Shown here piece by piece: positions 20,930 through 31,317 of a stretch of DNA of 64,000 nucleotides. The notes beneath the pieces are model-generated. The model searched no databases and was not told the DNA's origin. It saw only the letters and a list, made by a program, of their open reading frames with translations. Source of the stretch: Arsenophonus endosymbiont of Aleurodicus floccissimus (GTDB lineage Bacteria > Pseudomonadota > Gammaproteobacteria > Enterobacterales > Enterobacteriaceae); assembly GCF_900343025.1 (NCBI RefSeq), contig NZ_OUND01000001.1, positions 310,001-374,000 on the forward strand, given 5' to 3'. How positions within the stretch are numbered: position 1 is the first letter of the stretch; every line of letters starts with the position of its first letter. The position numbers and the translations under genes are program-made.

Positions 20930-22328
20930 TTAGCAAGAAGCTTTACGTTTTTTAGAGATTTGATAACCAATTAGTAACATTGTAAACCAAATGGGTACCG
21001 CCAATAGCGCCTGGCGAGTATCTTTTTCTAAGGTTAGCAATATTAAAACGAACACAAAAAATAGTAGGCAAACCAAAGACATAACAATGCCAGCAGGCAT
21101 TTTATAAATCGAAGTTTGATGGCGATGGGGTTGTTTTTTGTGATAAGCCAGATAGGCAGGCGCACAAAATCATACTCCAGATAAACATAAAAAGGATCGC
21201 AGCTACGGTGGTGATCAGGACAAAAACCCGCATAACATCGGGAATAAAATAGATCAATACCACCGCCATACTAAGGCAGCAGCAGGTAAAAAGTAATCCC
21301 TTAACCGGCACCGCTTTATTGGATAATTGGCTAAATTGGCTGGGGGCATTGGCTTCCTTAGCTAACCCAAATAACATCCGGCTGGTGGAAAAGACGCCAC
21401 TATTAGTAGAGGAAGCTGCTGAAGTCAGCACCACAAAATTGACAATACTGGCCGCAGCCGGCACACCAATTAAGACAAACAACTCGACGAATGGGCTTTT
21501 ATCGACAGCAATTTCACGCCAAGGGGTGACTGACATAATAACCGCTAAGGAAAGGACATAAAAGGCGATAAATCTAAACGGAATGGCACTGATCGCTTTT
21601 GGTAAAACTCGATTTGGATCACACGTTTCGGCAGCGGTGGCGCCAACGATTTCAATCCCAACGAAAGAGAAGATAGCTAATTGGAAACCGGCAAAAAAAC
21701 TGTTAATTCCCATGGGAAAAATGCTATCATTCCAAAGGTGACTAAAGGATGCAATATGACCGGTAGGCGTTTTAAAGCCGATAATCACTAATATTACGCC
21801 AATCAAAATAAGAAAGACAATGGCAATGATTTTTATAATCGCAAACCAAAATTCTGTTTTACCAAATAAGGAAACCGAGACCAGATTAATGGTTAATAAC
21901 AAGAGTATGCAAAGTAATGAAGTCAGTCAGGGCGGAAAATCAGGTGCCCAGTAACCAATATAGGCGGTAATAGCAACAATTTCTGCGATAGCAGTGATCA
22001 CCCAACAAAACCAATAAGTCCAGCCAACGAAAAAGCCGGCCCATGAGCCTAATAGTTCTGCACAAAAATCACTAAAGGATTTATAATTTAAATTGGAAAG
22101 GAGTAGTTCCCCCATGGCCCTTATTACGAAAAATAAAACAAAGCCGATAATTAGATAAATAATAATAAGGGACGGGCCAGCTAAAGAGATAGCTTTGCCA
22201 GAACCCATAAATAATCCTGTGCCTATGACACCTCCGATAGCAATCAGTTGAATATGGCGATTTTGTAAACCTCGTTTGAGTTGTCCTTGATCTATGTTTG
22301 TTGCCGATGATAATGGTTTGTCGTTCAT
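20930..22328 (-). pseudogene. cycA: D-serine/D-alanine/glycine permease CycA, broken
   Basis: CycA is a 12-helix APC-family transporter for D-Ser, D-Ala and Gly. The frame from 22328 gives the hallmark NRHIQLIAIGGVIGTGLFMG and later FSDFCAELLGSWAG, and ends at a frameshift near 21925. The middle and late helices read at 21902-21102 (FVGIEIVGATAAETCDPNRV, SVTPWREIAVDKSPFVELF). A second frameshift near 21155 separates the last two helices, which finish at 20930 (YKMPAG, LEKDTRQALL, SKKRKAS). The sequence resembles CycA more than AnsP or ProY. Only two indels are needed to break it. Confidence 0.88.
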
Positions 22329-22803
22329 AGATTGTCCAATGTTGTTTTATTTTATTCAGCAAGGGTTAGCGGGTTATTATTTTTAAAATATCATTATTTA
22401 ACTTATGGTGACACAATTATAGCAGGGTAGAGGATAATATTGATTTAATTAGCTTGGCCTCTAATAATTAATTGCCAATTTTTTATATTCTTTAATAAAT
22501 AAAATTTGTATAAATAACTTTATTTAAATGATAAGCAAAATAACAGTTTTTTATCAGATAATTCCAGACATTGAAATTTTAAACTGATTTTTTTATTAAT
22601 TATCAATATGATACAATTATTTTTTATTTTTTTGTTAATTACCTTTTAACAACAGATGTTTAGCAATTGTTATACCGCTCATTTATTCTGTTTACCACTG
22701 TTTTTAACTAACTAGGACAATTTAATTTTATCAATATCTTACGACTTTCATTATTCATTATACCCTGATATGTATAATGATAAAAATAATTAAAAAGGTA
22801 TCA
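22329..22803. other. cycA-modA divergent spacer
   Basis: About 475 AT-rich bases with no coding signal. The only structure is the perfect palindrome at 22755-22780, listed separately. Confidence 0.5.
22755..22780. promoter_or_regulatory. Perfect palindrome before modA, probable ModE operator
   Basis: TCATTATAC and GTATAATGA form a perfect inverted repeat around 8 bases, ending 23 bases before the modA start. ModE, the molybdate-responsive repressor, binds palindromes of the CGTTATAT...ATATAACG type at this location in E. coli. The half-sites are similar rather than identical, so assignment to ModE is inference from position and symmetry. Confidence 0.5.
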
Positions 22804-23582
22804 ATGATGAAAAAATATATTGCCAAAATAGTGACAGTGGTTGCACTTTTTTTGTTGGTCATTGGCCAAAATTGGGCGGCGGAGAATAAAGTGACCGTTT
22901 TTGCTGCCGCATCGTTAACCAATGCCTTAAATGATATCGTAACGCAATATGAAAAGAAGCATAACACTAAAATTATTGCCTCTTATGCTCCCTCCTCAAC
23001 GTTAGCTAGACAAATTGAACAGGGTGCTCCGGCCGATATTTTTATCTCTGCTGATCAACAATGTATGGATTATGTGCAACAGAAACAACTTATGGTTAAT
23101 GCCAGTCGCCATACTTTGTTAGGTAATAATTTAGTTCTTACTTGCGCCAATAAATTCAACACGAAAACCAATCACAATTAGCCAAAAAACCGATTGGCAC
23201 ACATTTGCCAATGGTGAGTGAATTGCTGTTGGTGATCCTGATCATGTCCCGGTTGGTATCTATGCTAAACAGGCACTAGTTGCTTTAGGCGCCTGGAAAA
23301 CCGTTGATACTATGTTAGCCAGAACCAATAATGTTCGCAGTGGCATGGCATTAGTTGAGTTGAATGAAGCACCATTAGGCATTGTGTATGGCTCTGATGT
23401 AGGGGTGAATAAAAAGGTTAAAGTAGTTGGGCATATTTCCAGAGGACAGTTATAACGCTACCGAATACCCGATGGCGATTGTTAAAAATCATCAGACTAA
23501 TCAGGTTAACGATTTTTTTGCCTATTTAAAAACGCCGGCCGCAGCGGCAATATTTAAACATTATGGTTTTAGGCCATTATAG
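22804..23582 (+). pseudogene. modA: Molybdate-binding protein ModA, broken
   Basis: ModA is the periplasmic molybdate receptor of the ModABC importer. The start MMKKYIAKIVTVVALFLL is a signal peptide with a likely cleavage near NWAAENKVTVF. The oxyanion-binding stretch VFAAASLTNAL and YAPSSTLARQIEQGAPADIF are present. A frameshift near 23160 is followed by an in-frame TGA at about 23221 and another shift near 23440. The rest (VGDPDHVPVGIYAKQAL, TEYPMAIVKNHQ, FKHYGFRPL) is recognisable to the stop. Confidence 0.92.
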
Positions 23583-23599
23583 GAAATTAATTTTTGCAG

Positions 23600-24292
23600 A
23601 TGCTAAGTGAATATGAGTGGCAAGCTATTATTTTAAACTTAAAAGTATCGAGTGTTGCCGTATTGGTGAGTCTGCCTTTAGGGATATTAATGGCCTGGAT
23701 CTTGGTGCGTTGTCATTTTCCGGGCAAAACATTGATCGATAGTTTGATCCATTTACCTTTAGTATTACCACCAGTGGTGGTAGGTTATCTACTTTTACTG
23801 TCATTTGGCCGCCATGGGGTTATAGGTGAATGGCTATACGATTGGTTTGGATTTAGTTTTACCTTTAGTTGGCGAGGTGCCACTTTAGCTTCTGCCATCA
23901 TCGCTTTTCCATTGTTGGTTAGAGCAATAAGATTAGCATTGGAGGGGGTTGATAGACGCCTTGATCAAGCCGCTCGCACATTAGGCGCTAATTCATACGA
24001 GTTTTTTTTACCATCACCTTACCGCTCATCTTACCTGGAATTATTGTTGGTATGGTTTTGGCTTTTGCTCGTTCATTAGGTGAATTTGGTGCCACGATTA
24101 CCTTTGTTTCTAATATTCCAGGTGAAACCAGAACCATTCCATTAGCCCATGTATACTCTAATTGAAACACTAGGCGCAGAAATAGCCGCGGCTCGTTTAT
24201 GTATTATTGCTATCATCTTAGCCTTGCTGTCGTTACTTTTTTTTGAATGGTTAATTCGTTGTGGCAGAAAACGCTTGGGGGCAATGTGTTAG
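23600..24292 (+). pseudogene. modB: Molybdate ABC permease ModB, broken
   Basis: ModB is the membrane subunit of the molybdate importer. I chose the ATG at 23600 (MLSEYEWQAIILNLKVSS), which fits the family N-terminus. The body contains LIHLPLVLPPVVVGYLLLL and RAIRLALEGVDRRLDQAART. A frameshift near 24010 breaks the cytoplasmic loop. The EAA-type loop and C-terminal helices ([20 protein letters not shown]) follow in another frame, with a second shift near 24150. The last codons overlap the start of modC. Confidence 0.92.
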
Positions 24293-25338
24293 CTTTGCGT
24301 CTGCAACAGCAGCTAGGGGATTTATCTCTCTATGTTGATACCACACTTTCGATTCAAGGGATCACCGCTATTTTTGGCGTTTCCGGTGTTGGTAAAACTT
24401 CCCTGATAAACCTGATAGATGGACTTACCAGACCTGATAAAGGACAGATTATCTTTAATGATCGGCTTTTAGTCGATATTGATAAAGGTCTGTTTGTACC
24501 ACCAGAAAGGCGTAAAATGGGTTATGTTTTTCAAGATGCGCGCCTGTTTCCACACTATAGTGTCAAAGGTAATTTGCAATATGGGGCATGTCTGGCGCAA
24601 TGAAATCACATTTTGATGATATTGTTCAATTGCTTGGTATTGAAACATTATTGCCGCGCTTGCCAGCCAGTTGTCAGGTGACGAAAAACAACGAGTGGCT
24701 ATTGGCCGCGCCTGAATTATTATTAATGGATGAGCCATTAGCTTCGTTAGATTTACCACGCAAAAGAGAGTTACTTCCCTATTTGGAAAAGTTATCGCAA
24801 GATATCCAAATCCCTATTCTTTATGTCAGTCATAATCTGGATGAAATAGTCCGGTTGGCTGATAATGTAATTGTTATGTCAGCAGGTAAAATTGAAGCAG
24901 TCACGCTGTTAGCTGATATTTGGTCGAGCAGTGTTTTACGTCCCTGGTTACAAGCTGATGCATTAAGTAGTATATTAAATGTTAAGGTGATCGAGCATCA
25001 TAACCTTTATATGATGACATCGGTTACTATATCGGATCAACTATTGTGGCTTCCCCAGTTGCAATTTCAATTAGGTCAATCGGTTCAGATTCGTATTGAT
25101 GCTGCAGACGTTTCTTTAACCTTACATAAGCCAACGCAAACGACGATTCGTAATATCTTAAAGGGCAAAGTAATGGAGTCCATTGATGACATCGAGCAAG
25201 TAGATGTTAAGTTAGCAATAGGATAGCCACTTTATCTGGGCCAAGATCACGCGTTGGGCAAGAGATGAGCTAGAAATAAAGCCGGGTAAATGGGTTTATG
25301 CCCAAATCAAGAGTCTATCGCTAACTCGTCGGTTTTAA
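24286..25338 (+). pseudogene. modC: Molybdate ABC ATPase ModC, broken
   Basis: ModC powers the molybdate importer. It probably starts at the GTG at 24286, overlapping modB. The Walker A region [10 protein letters not shown] and the Q-loop [13 protein letters not shown] are intact. A frameshift falls near 24598. Walker B and D-loop (LLLMDEPLASLD) and the H-loop (ILYVSHNLDEI) are in the next frame. The ABC signature (LSGDEKQRVAIGRA) is legible only in a third frame, bracketed by two indels. The C-terminal molybdate-sensing domain runs to a final shift near 25225, and the tail [20 protein letters not shown] ends at 25338. Confidence 0.92.
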
Positions 25339-25405
25339 TTATAATGATGATGCAATATTTGCGAACAAAGATTGTTAGCCAGTTGTGCAAATAGCTTTAC
25401 AGCCT

Positions 25406-26223
25406 TTATAACACATATTTTTCAATCACCTGAGCAATCCCTGGCGCACTATTTTGATCGGTAATTATATCAGCATGTTTTTTCACCTGATCACAGCTAT
25501 TACCCATTGCGACGCCGAGACCTGCGGCAGTTAGCATGCTGACATCATTGAAATTATCACCAAAAGCTATCACATCTTTCATCGTCAAACCTTGTGATTC
25601 GACCCAACGTTGTAAACGCAAACCTTTGCTATTGCCTTTTTTAGCAATATCAACTTGATCAAACCATGACCACTCGCAAGCAAGCTCCAGCTCTTGTTGA
25701 ATAGTTTGGCTAAAAGCACGTAATTTTTCGATATTAGGCGTACAAGTGGCAAATTTCCAAATAGCCGTAACCTGTTGGATTGCTGTATTAAAATTGTCAA
25801 TTTTATGGATATTGGGACGTTGATTTTCAGGTAAAGAATCTGCCCATTTCAATGTTCGTTCAATAGCATCATTATGTTGTTGATATAGCATAGCGTCATC
25901 AACATATATCAAGTGGTTGATATCGGTACCTTGTAAATAGGCAACTACCTTAGTCGCTTCTACTGCGGATAACGGATCCGACTCCAGTACTTTTTTAGCA
26001 TGATAGTCATAGGATAAGTACCATTACAGCAAATTGTGGGTGTATCCAAATTCAGTGCTTGATAAAATGGGTGAATAGCAACGTGATGGCGGCCGGTAGC
26101 AATAATAACTTTGATCCCTTGGCGACGAGCTTGGTTTATAGCTGCTAAAGATTGGGGCAAAATCTGTTTTTGTGGATCCAATAGGGTACCATCGAGATCT
26201 AAAGCGATGACGCGATATGACAT
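25406..26223 (-). pseudogene. ybhA: HAD-family pyridoxal phosphatase YbhA, one frameshift
   Basis: YbhA is a Cof-type HAD phosphatase active on pyridoxal phosphate in E. coli. The catalytic motif I DLDGTLLD, the ATGRHHVAIHPFYQAL block and NGTY are in the first frame. One base is missing at about 26003 in the codon after GTY. The rest continues well in the next frame (YDYHAKKVLESDPLSA, ECEWSWFDQVDIA-like stretch, then AFGDNFNDVSMLTAAGLGVA with the motif IV acidic residues). No other lesion is needed. This is a candidate for very recent loss or for a sequencing check. Confidence 0.9.
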
Positions 26224-26994
26224 AAATCAGCCTCATTAAATAGATTAAATAGCGATTTAGCATTTAATCTAGGTAGTAATTTTAAACAATGGAACTTAGT
26301 AAATTATTTATCTTAGTGTTCAAATTGATAAATTTTTGCAAATCTAATCATATCGAATAACAGTGGTTAACTAAACCAGAAAAAATAAATAATTACCCTG
26401 GTGGATAATAAACTTGCAACATAATTGAACTTTGATAAGCAGCAAAATTTTTGGTCCGTTGAGTTAATAGGTGGCGATTTTTATTAATTTAATGTCAATC
26501 TTGTTAATTTTAAATCGATATTTATTGCCTTTTTTAACAATAAGTGCTTCTATCTGAACAGCCTATTTTAATATTAGTATTTAAATTTATTATGCTGATG
26601 GTTGTTAATTTTTAACTGATATTTTGGTTAGATTATAAATTAGGTATTAATTTATTATATTTTATAAAAATGGATTATTTATCAATTAAAGTTTTTATTA
26701 TCATTAAATATAACGTTAGAATAATTTAGCTAAGATTTACTGAAATTATATTTATATCCTATTAAATATGTTATTTTATTTGTTATTTGATGATCATTAT
26801 TTTTCACATAAAGGCTAACATATTAATTTTTTATTTTATTTATATTTAAGTGAAATGTTTTTTTAAGCAAAAAAATAGATTAATTAAATTGATATTTTAG
26901 TTTTACCGGCATAATAATTTACCCTGCTGTAAGTAATGTTATATAGAAATAGTGTTAATTATTAAAAGTATAAATTATTTAAGGGATGTATTAA
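26224..26994. other. Long AT-rich spacer
   Basis: About 770 bases between ybhA and the chitin-active gene. It is extremely AT-rich and stop-dense in all frames. I see no conserved gene, RNA or repeat in it. Confidence 0.5.
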
Positions 26995-27588
26995 ATGAAA
27001 AGTAAATTACTATTAGCTCCGTTAACACTCATGTGTTGCTGCCAATATAGCAACTGCATCTGCAGAACCACAGCATGGTTTTATTTTTGAACCTAAGAGT
27101 CGGGTAGTTTTATGTTGGATACATGAAAATAATAATTGTGGCGCTATTGAATATGATCCTATGTCTATTGAAGGGCCGAAAGGTTTTCCAGAAGGCGGTG
27201 CTCGTGATGGTAAGATAGCCAGTGGTGATAATTCATAATTTTATAAACTCAACTAGCAAAGTGTTGATCGCTAGAAAAAAGTACCGCTAACTTCAGGCAA
27301 AAACACCTTTCGTTCGTCGCTAACTCAGCCACACAGAACAGAAAAATGGGAGTTTTTATTACTAAACAGGATTGGGATCCTAATGCACCATTAACCCGTG
27401 CTTCTTTTGATTTAAAACCGTTCTGTGAGCGTTTTGACGGTGGTGAAATGCCAGCTAAAGATCAGATTTATTTTGATTGTGATGTTCCACACCGCACTGG
27501 TTATCAAGTTATTTTAGGTGTTTGGTCAATTGCTGACACGGCAAATGCTTTTTATCAAGTTGTCGATGTGAATATGCAAGCTAAATAA
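26995..27588 (+). pseudogene. AA10 lytic polysaccharide monooxygenase (CBP21-like), broken
   Basis: This is a relic of a secreted copper monooxygenase that cleaves chitin. A signal peptide (start MKSKLLLAPLTLM) is followed by a one-base shift. The mature N-terminus then begins at the copper-binding His (HGFIFEPKSR). Family landmarks are AIEYDPMSIEGPKGFPEGG, the second His in [27 protein letters not shown], and the end of the fold at [18 protein letters not shown]. At least three in-frame stops occur at about 27235, 27256 and 27274. Length and residues match CBP21 of Serratia closely. It stands alone, with no chitinase beside it. Confidence 0.85.
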
Positions 27589-27819
27589 TATTAATAGCCA
27601 TTTTTAGCGAGTGAAGTAACCAATATTATAATTTTAAATCAGATTTGCAAACTTTTATATTAAGTAATATTTACTATTTTCAATTGCCAGCTATTTCTAC
27701 TTAGCTAGCTTTTATCAAATAATTTGTAGTAAGGGTGAGTTTATTGGTATTTGATATTAATTATTGGTAATTTTTATTAGCAGGAATAAATTTTCACCCC
27801 TCATGTTGGATAATTTTTT

Positions 27820-28330
27820 GCTAAATATTGGCAACATGGTTCACTTGATAAAGCGCACAATTAAGCGCATTATCTTACGTTTTACCATTGACAGCTCATT
27901 TTGTAGATTAAAGCCAAGATTCATTCCCATATCGATAATAGTGTGTACATCACGGATCATTACCGACATGCCAAAAAGGGGTTAAATGTGACCTTTCATA
28001 AGCGCCTCTTAAGACAAAATTAGCGCTTTTCCCCCAGACTTTTAAACCATCCATCCGTTCTTGTGCATTTTCGCGAGCCCAGAAATGTAATTCACGCAGA
28101 ACATTATCAATTAGTGGTAAACTTTTTTTGGCAATCGTTGCTCGAGCTTCATTAGATTGGCATAACCACTATTTTATGGTTTCGCGATTAACTGTTCCAC
28201 CGGCAGACATTGATGAAGAGAGATCGACAGCTTGATAAAAGGCAGCACCGGTTGTTGGTCAAAACAAAACCGCACTGATTGCTACAATGGCGGCGCAGCT
28301 GCCCATTCCCATGGTTTCTAAGTCTACCAT
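27820..28330 (-). pseudogene. Phage 3'-5' exonuclease (exodeoxyribonuclease VIII-like) relic
   Basis: A DnaQ-type exonuclease of the kind found in lambdoid prophages is recognisable. The start at 28330 gives MVDLETMGMGSCAAIVAIS with the DxE catalytic pair. It is followed by AFYQAVDLSSSMSAGGTVNR, LPLIDNVLRELHFWA, LKVWGKSANFVLRGAYERS and, after a frameshift, DVHTIIDMGMNLGF and NALNCALYQVNHVANI. In-frame stops are at about 28259 and 28166. No other phage gene is nearby, so it is an isolated prophage remnant. The assignment is from recalled family sequence. Confidence 0.65.
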
Positions 28331-28949
28331 TAAATTTTCGCAAGGGTTCATTACTATTTCTTAATTTTTCATTAACACTTAGCGGTCTTAATCTGCTCAT
28401 CCTGATATTTTCGGTTTATTATTTTAAAATTTTGCTCATGGCTTTCTGATGTTATTTATGACTTAATTATGCGAGACTGATAAAAATCTATATAAAGCGC
28501 TTGGTCAAATAAACTCGGCTTATATACTGCTTACAGTAAACAATAATGTGAAATTTATATTAGATATTTAATGGCCTATATTGATTGTGTTGCGTTTTTG
28601 TTAAGATATTTTTATTAACAAAATAAATATCTTATTTATATAATATTATTTTTTTACTTTTTAACAACAGATTTTTTATAGGGTTTAATTTAATTGGTGA
28701 TAATCTGAATACTAAATTTAGTTGAATAAGGCGATATTCAATAGCTTTCAACAGTTGAGAAATTATTATCGGTAAATATAAACTTTAGTCACACAGTGAT
28801 AATTTATAAAAACCTGCAAGCTAGTGCCATCAGTCAGCTGAGGAATAAATTTTTTTATTAACTATTTTGCTATTTTTGTCATTATTTAGCAGCAGATCGG
28901 ATATGATAATTGAGGCTATTTTGTCGAATTATTTCTGAGGAGTTAATCA
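28331..28949. other. AT-rich spacer before pgl
   Basis: About 620 bases with no coding frame of note. It presumably carries the pgl promoter close to its right end. No repeat or RNA was recognised. Confidence 0.5.
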
Positions 28950-29942
28950 ATGAAACAGGTGGTGTATGTTGCCAGTCCAGAAAGCAAGCAAATTCATGTT
29001 TGGTCAATGGATGAAAATGGCAAACTGACATTATTACAAAAGTTGACATTACCATGTGAAGTGCAACCGATGCAGATTAGTCGTAATGGTCGACACCTTT
29101 ATGTTGGTATCCGCCCTAATTTTGCGATTATTACTTATCTTATTTCAGCTGAAGGGAAACTCAGCCAACAGGCCATTACCGCTATTCCCGCTACGCCAAC
29201 CCATATTGAAATTGATAATCAGGGTCGTTGGTTATTTATTCCCTCTTACTATCAGGGTAATTTAATGGTGTTGCCGGTTGATCAAGAGGGGATCGCTCAA
29301 TCACCGATTCAAGTTATTGGCGATTTAAAACATCCCCATGCTTCGGGGGTAAGTTTTGATAATTCACACTTGTTTGTCCCTTGTTTAGGGGAAGATCAGA
29401 TCCGCATTTATACCATTAATGACAATGGACATTTAACCGAACAGGTTGCCTATCGGATCACAACTAACAAAGGCGCAGGGCCGCGGTATTTGGCATTTTC
29501 GCCCAACCAGAACGCTTTTTATTGTTTAAATGAGTTAGATGCTACCATTAATGTTTATTCTGCATTTGAACCTTATCAGCAAAAGCAAAATTGTGACATT
29601 TTAGCTGCCGGATCGGGATGTAAACCTTGGGCTGCGGATATCCATATTACGCCAAATGGTCGTCATCTTTATGCTAGTGAACGTTCTGCCAGTATTATCC
29701 GCCATTTCGAGGTGACAGCCGCGGGGTTAGAATTAACGCCGATGGCGGCTTATGCAACCGAAACTCAACCGCGTGGCTTCAATATTGCTCAAAGCGGTCA
29801 TTTTTTGCTGGCCGCAGTGCAAAAGTCCGATCATATTGCGGTTTATAAAATAGATGTAGTGACTGGCGTGCTACAAGCATTAGATCGATATCCGGTTGGC
29901 AAAGGGCCGATGTGGATCACGACCCATATAATTGAAAACTAA
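28950..29942 (+). CDS. pgl: 6-phosphogluconolactonase
   Basis: Pgl hydrolyses 6-phosphogluconolactone in the oxidative pentose phosphate pathway, supplying NADPH and pentoses. The frame is complete at 330 residues (E. coli 331). It has the seven-bladed beta-propeller pattern: MKQVVYVASPESKQIHVW at the start, repeated blades, WAADIHITPNGRHLYASERS, then ETQPRGFNIAQSGHFLLAA and GKGPMWI near the end. A strong ribosome binding site (GAGGAG) lies 9 bases upstream. It converges on bioA with a gap of 12 bases. No damage is visible, which sets it apart from its left-hand neighbours. Confidence 0.96.
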   Translation: MKQVVYVASPESKQIHVWSMDENGKLTLLQKLTLPCEVQPMQISRNGRHLYVGIRPNFAIITYLISAEGKLSQQAITAIPATPTHIEIDNQGRWLFIPSYYQGNLMVLPVDQEGIAQSPIQVIGDLKHPHASGVSFDNSHLFVPCLGEDQIRIYTINDNGHLTEQVAYRITTNKGAGPRYLAFSPNQNAFYCLNELDATINVYSAFEPYQQKQNCDILAAGSGCKPWAADIHITPNGRHLYASERSASIIRHFEVTAAGLELTPMAAYATETQPRGFNIAQSGHFLLAAVQKSDHIAVYKIDVVTGVLQALDRYPVGKGPMWITTHIIEN

Positions 29943-29954
29943 ATTATTTTTAAT

Positions 29955-31229
29955 TTACAGTTTGATAACTATTTTTTTTATCGCTTGCGTTAACTTAGTC
30001 AGCTGTTCAGCGGTAATAATATAGGGTGGCATTAGATAAATTAATTTACCAAATGGCCGAATCCAAACTCCCTCAGCGACAAAATGACGTTGTAATTCGG
30101 GCACATTGAAGGGGTTTTTCATTTCAACAACGCCAATTGCGCCTAAAACTCGCACGTCAGCAACTTGTGGTTGATCTAGCAGTGGGTAGAGTTCAGCCAT
30201 CAATTGAGTTTCAATGTTTTTCACCCATTTTTGCCATGGGCTATTCCTTAGTAATGTTATGCTCGCATCAGCGATCGCGCAGGCTAGTGGGTTGCCCATA
30301 AAAGTGGGTCCATGCATAAAACAGCCAGCTTTACCTTGGCTGATGGTCTCCGCGATAGGACGGCTGGTCAGAGTGGCTGACAGTGTGACATAACCCCCGG
30401 TTAGCGCTTTACCTAAACATAAAATATCCGGCGCAATGCCGCTATATTGACAAGCAAATAATTTGCCGGTACGGCCAAAACCAGTGGCGATTTCATCGGC
30501 AATCAGCAAAATATTATAGCGATCGCATAATTCTCTCACTGCCGTCAAATAATTAGGGTGATAAATGCGCATACCGCCCGCTCCCTGAACGATCGGCTCA
30601 ACGATGATGGCAGCAATTTTGTCGGCCTGTTCGGTTAGTATTTTTTGTAATGGGATCAGAGAGTCGGCTTGCCATTGCTGATAAAAACTTAATTGAGGCG
30701 CTTGCACGAAAATATGTTCGGGTAGATAGCCCCGATAAAGACTATGCATCGAGTTTTCCGGATCGCAAACTGACATAGCACCAAAGGTATCCCCATGATA
30801 TCCTCGTTGTAAGGCAATAAACTTGTGGCGCGCTTCGCCCCGTGCCTGCCAATACTGTAATGCCATTTTTAATGCCACCTCAACCGCAACTGAGCCGGAA
30901 TCAGCCAGAAAAATGCACTCTAGTTTATCATCAGTTATATCGATTAATTGTCGGCACAAAACAGTTGCTGCCGGATGAGTGATGCCGCCAAACATTACAT
31001 GGGACATTTTCGTTAATTGCTCTGTAGCGGCTTGATTGAGTACGGGATGGTTATAGCCATGAATTGCTGCCCACCAGGAAGCCATTCCATCAATCAATTT
31101 TCTGCCATCAGCTAATTCAAGTTCGACACCTGAAGCGCGCACGACAGGATAAGCCGGTATTGGTTTGGTCATTGAAATGTATGGGTGCCAAATATGTTTC
31201 GCATCAAAATTAAGATCGTCGATTTTCAT
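29955..31229 (-). CDS. bioA: Adenosylmethionine-8-amino-7-oxononanoate aminotransferase
   Basis: BioA converts KAPA to DAPA with S-adenosylmethionine as amino donor, the antepenultimate step of biotin synthesis. It is a PLP enzyme of fold type I. The frame is complete at 424 residues (E. coli 429). It keeps [12 protein letters not shown] with the active-site Tyr, the [20 protein letters not shown] block, [18 protein letters not shown] with the PLP-binding Asp, the Schiff-base Lys in [11 protein letters not shown], and [16 protein letters not shown]. It is divergent from bioBFCD across a shared operator region. No lesion is seen. Confidence 0.96.
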   Translation of the reverse strand: MKIDDLNFDAKHIWHPYISMTKPIPAYPVVRASGVELELADGRKLIDGMASWWAAIHGYNHPVLNQAATEQLTKMSHVMFGGITHPAATVLCRQLIDITDDKLECIFLADSGSVAVEVALKMALQYWQARGEARHKFIALQRGYHGDTFGAMSVCDPENSMHSLYRGYLPEHIFVQAPQLSFYQQWQADSLIPLQKILTEQADKIAAIIVEPIVQGAGGMRIYHPNYLTAVRELCDRYNILLIADEIATGFGRTGKLFACQYSGIAPDILCLGKALTGGYVTLSATLTSRPIAETISQGKAGCFMHGPTFMGNPLACAIADASITLLRNSPWQKWVKNIETQLMAELYPLLDQPQVADVRVLGAIGVVEMKNPFNVPELQRHFVAEGVWIRPFGKLIYLMPPYIITAEQLTKLTQAIKKIVIKL

Positions 31230-31235
31230 TATCCA

Positions 31236-31268
31236 TAGTCAACTAATTATATTTATTTTAGTTGACAT
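31236..31268. promoter_or_regulatory. BirA operator between bioA and bioB
   Basis: TAGTCAACT and AGTTGACAT form an inverted repeat with a 15-base spacer, centred between the divergent bioA and bioB starts. In enterics BirA with biotinyl-AMP binds here as TTGTAAACC-N15/16-GGTTTACAA. The half-sites share the core GT-AAC with the consensus. The operator overlaps both promoter regions, giving joint repression by biotin (known for the family, inferred here). Confidence 0.6.
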
Positions 31269-31317
31269 GATAACGCAGTTATTTAAACTGGCAATACTTT
31301 TTGTTTCGGAAGAGAGA

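Noticed and set aside
28188-28400. Arg/Asn-rich protein on the minus strand
   Set aside because: It is an out-of-frame reading of the exonuclease relic, which matches a known family in the adjacent frame.
31165-31317. N-terminally extended BioB starting at 31165
   Set aside because: The extension would overlap the 5' end of bioA and the operator on the opposite strand and has no counterpart in the family. The ATG at 31318 has a good ribosome site.
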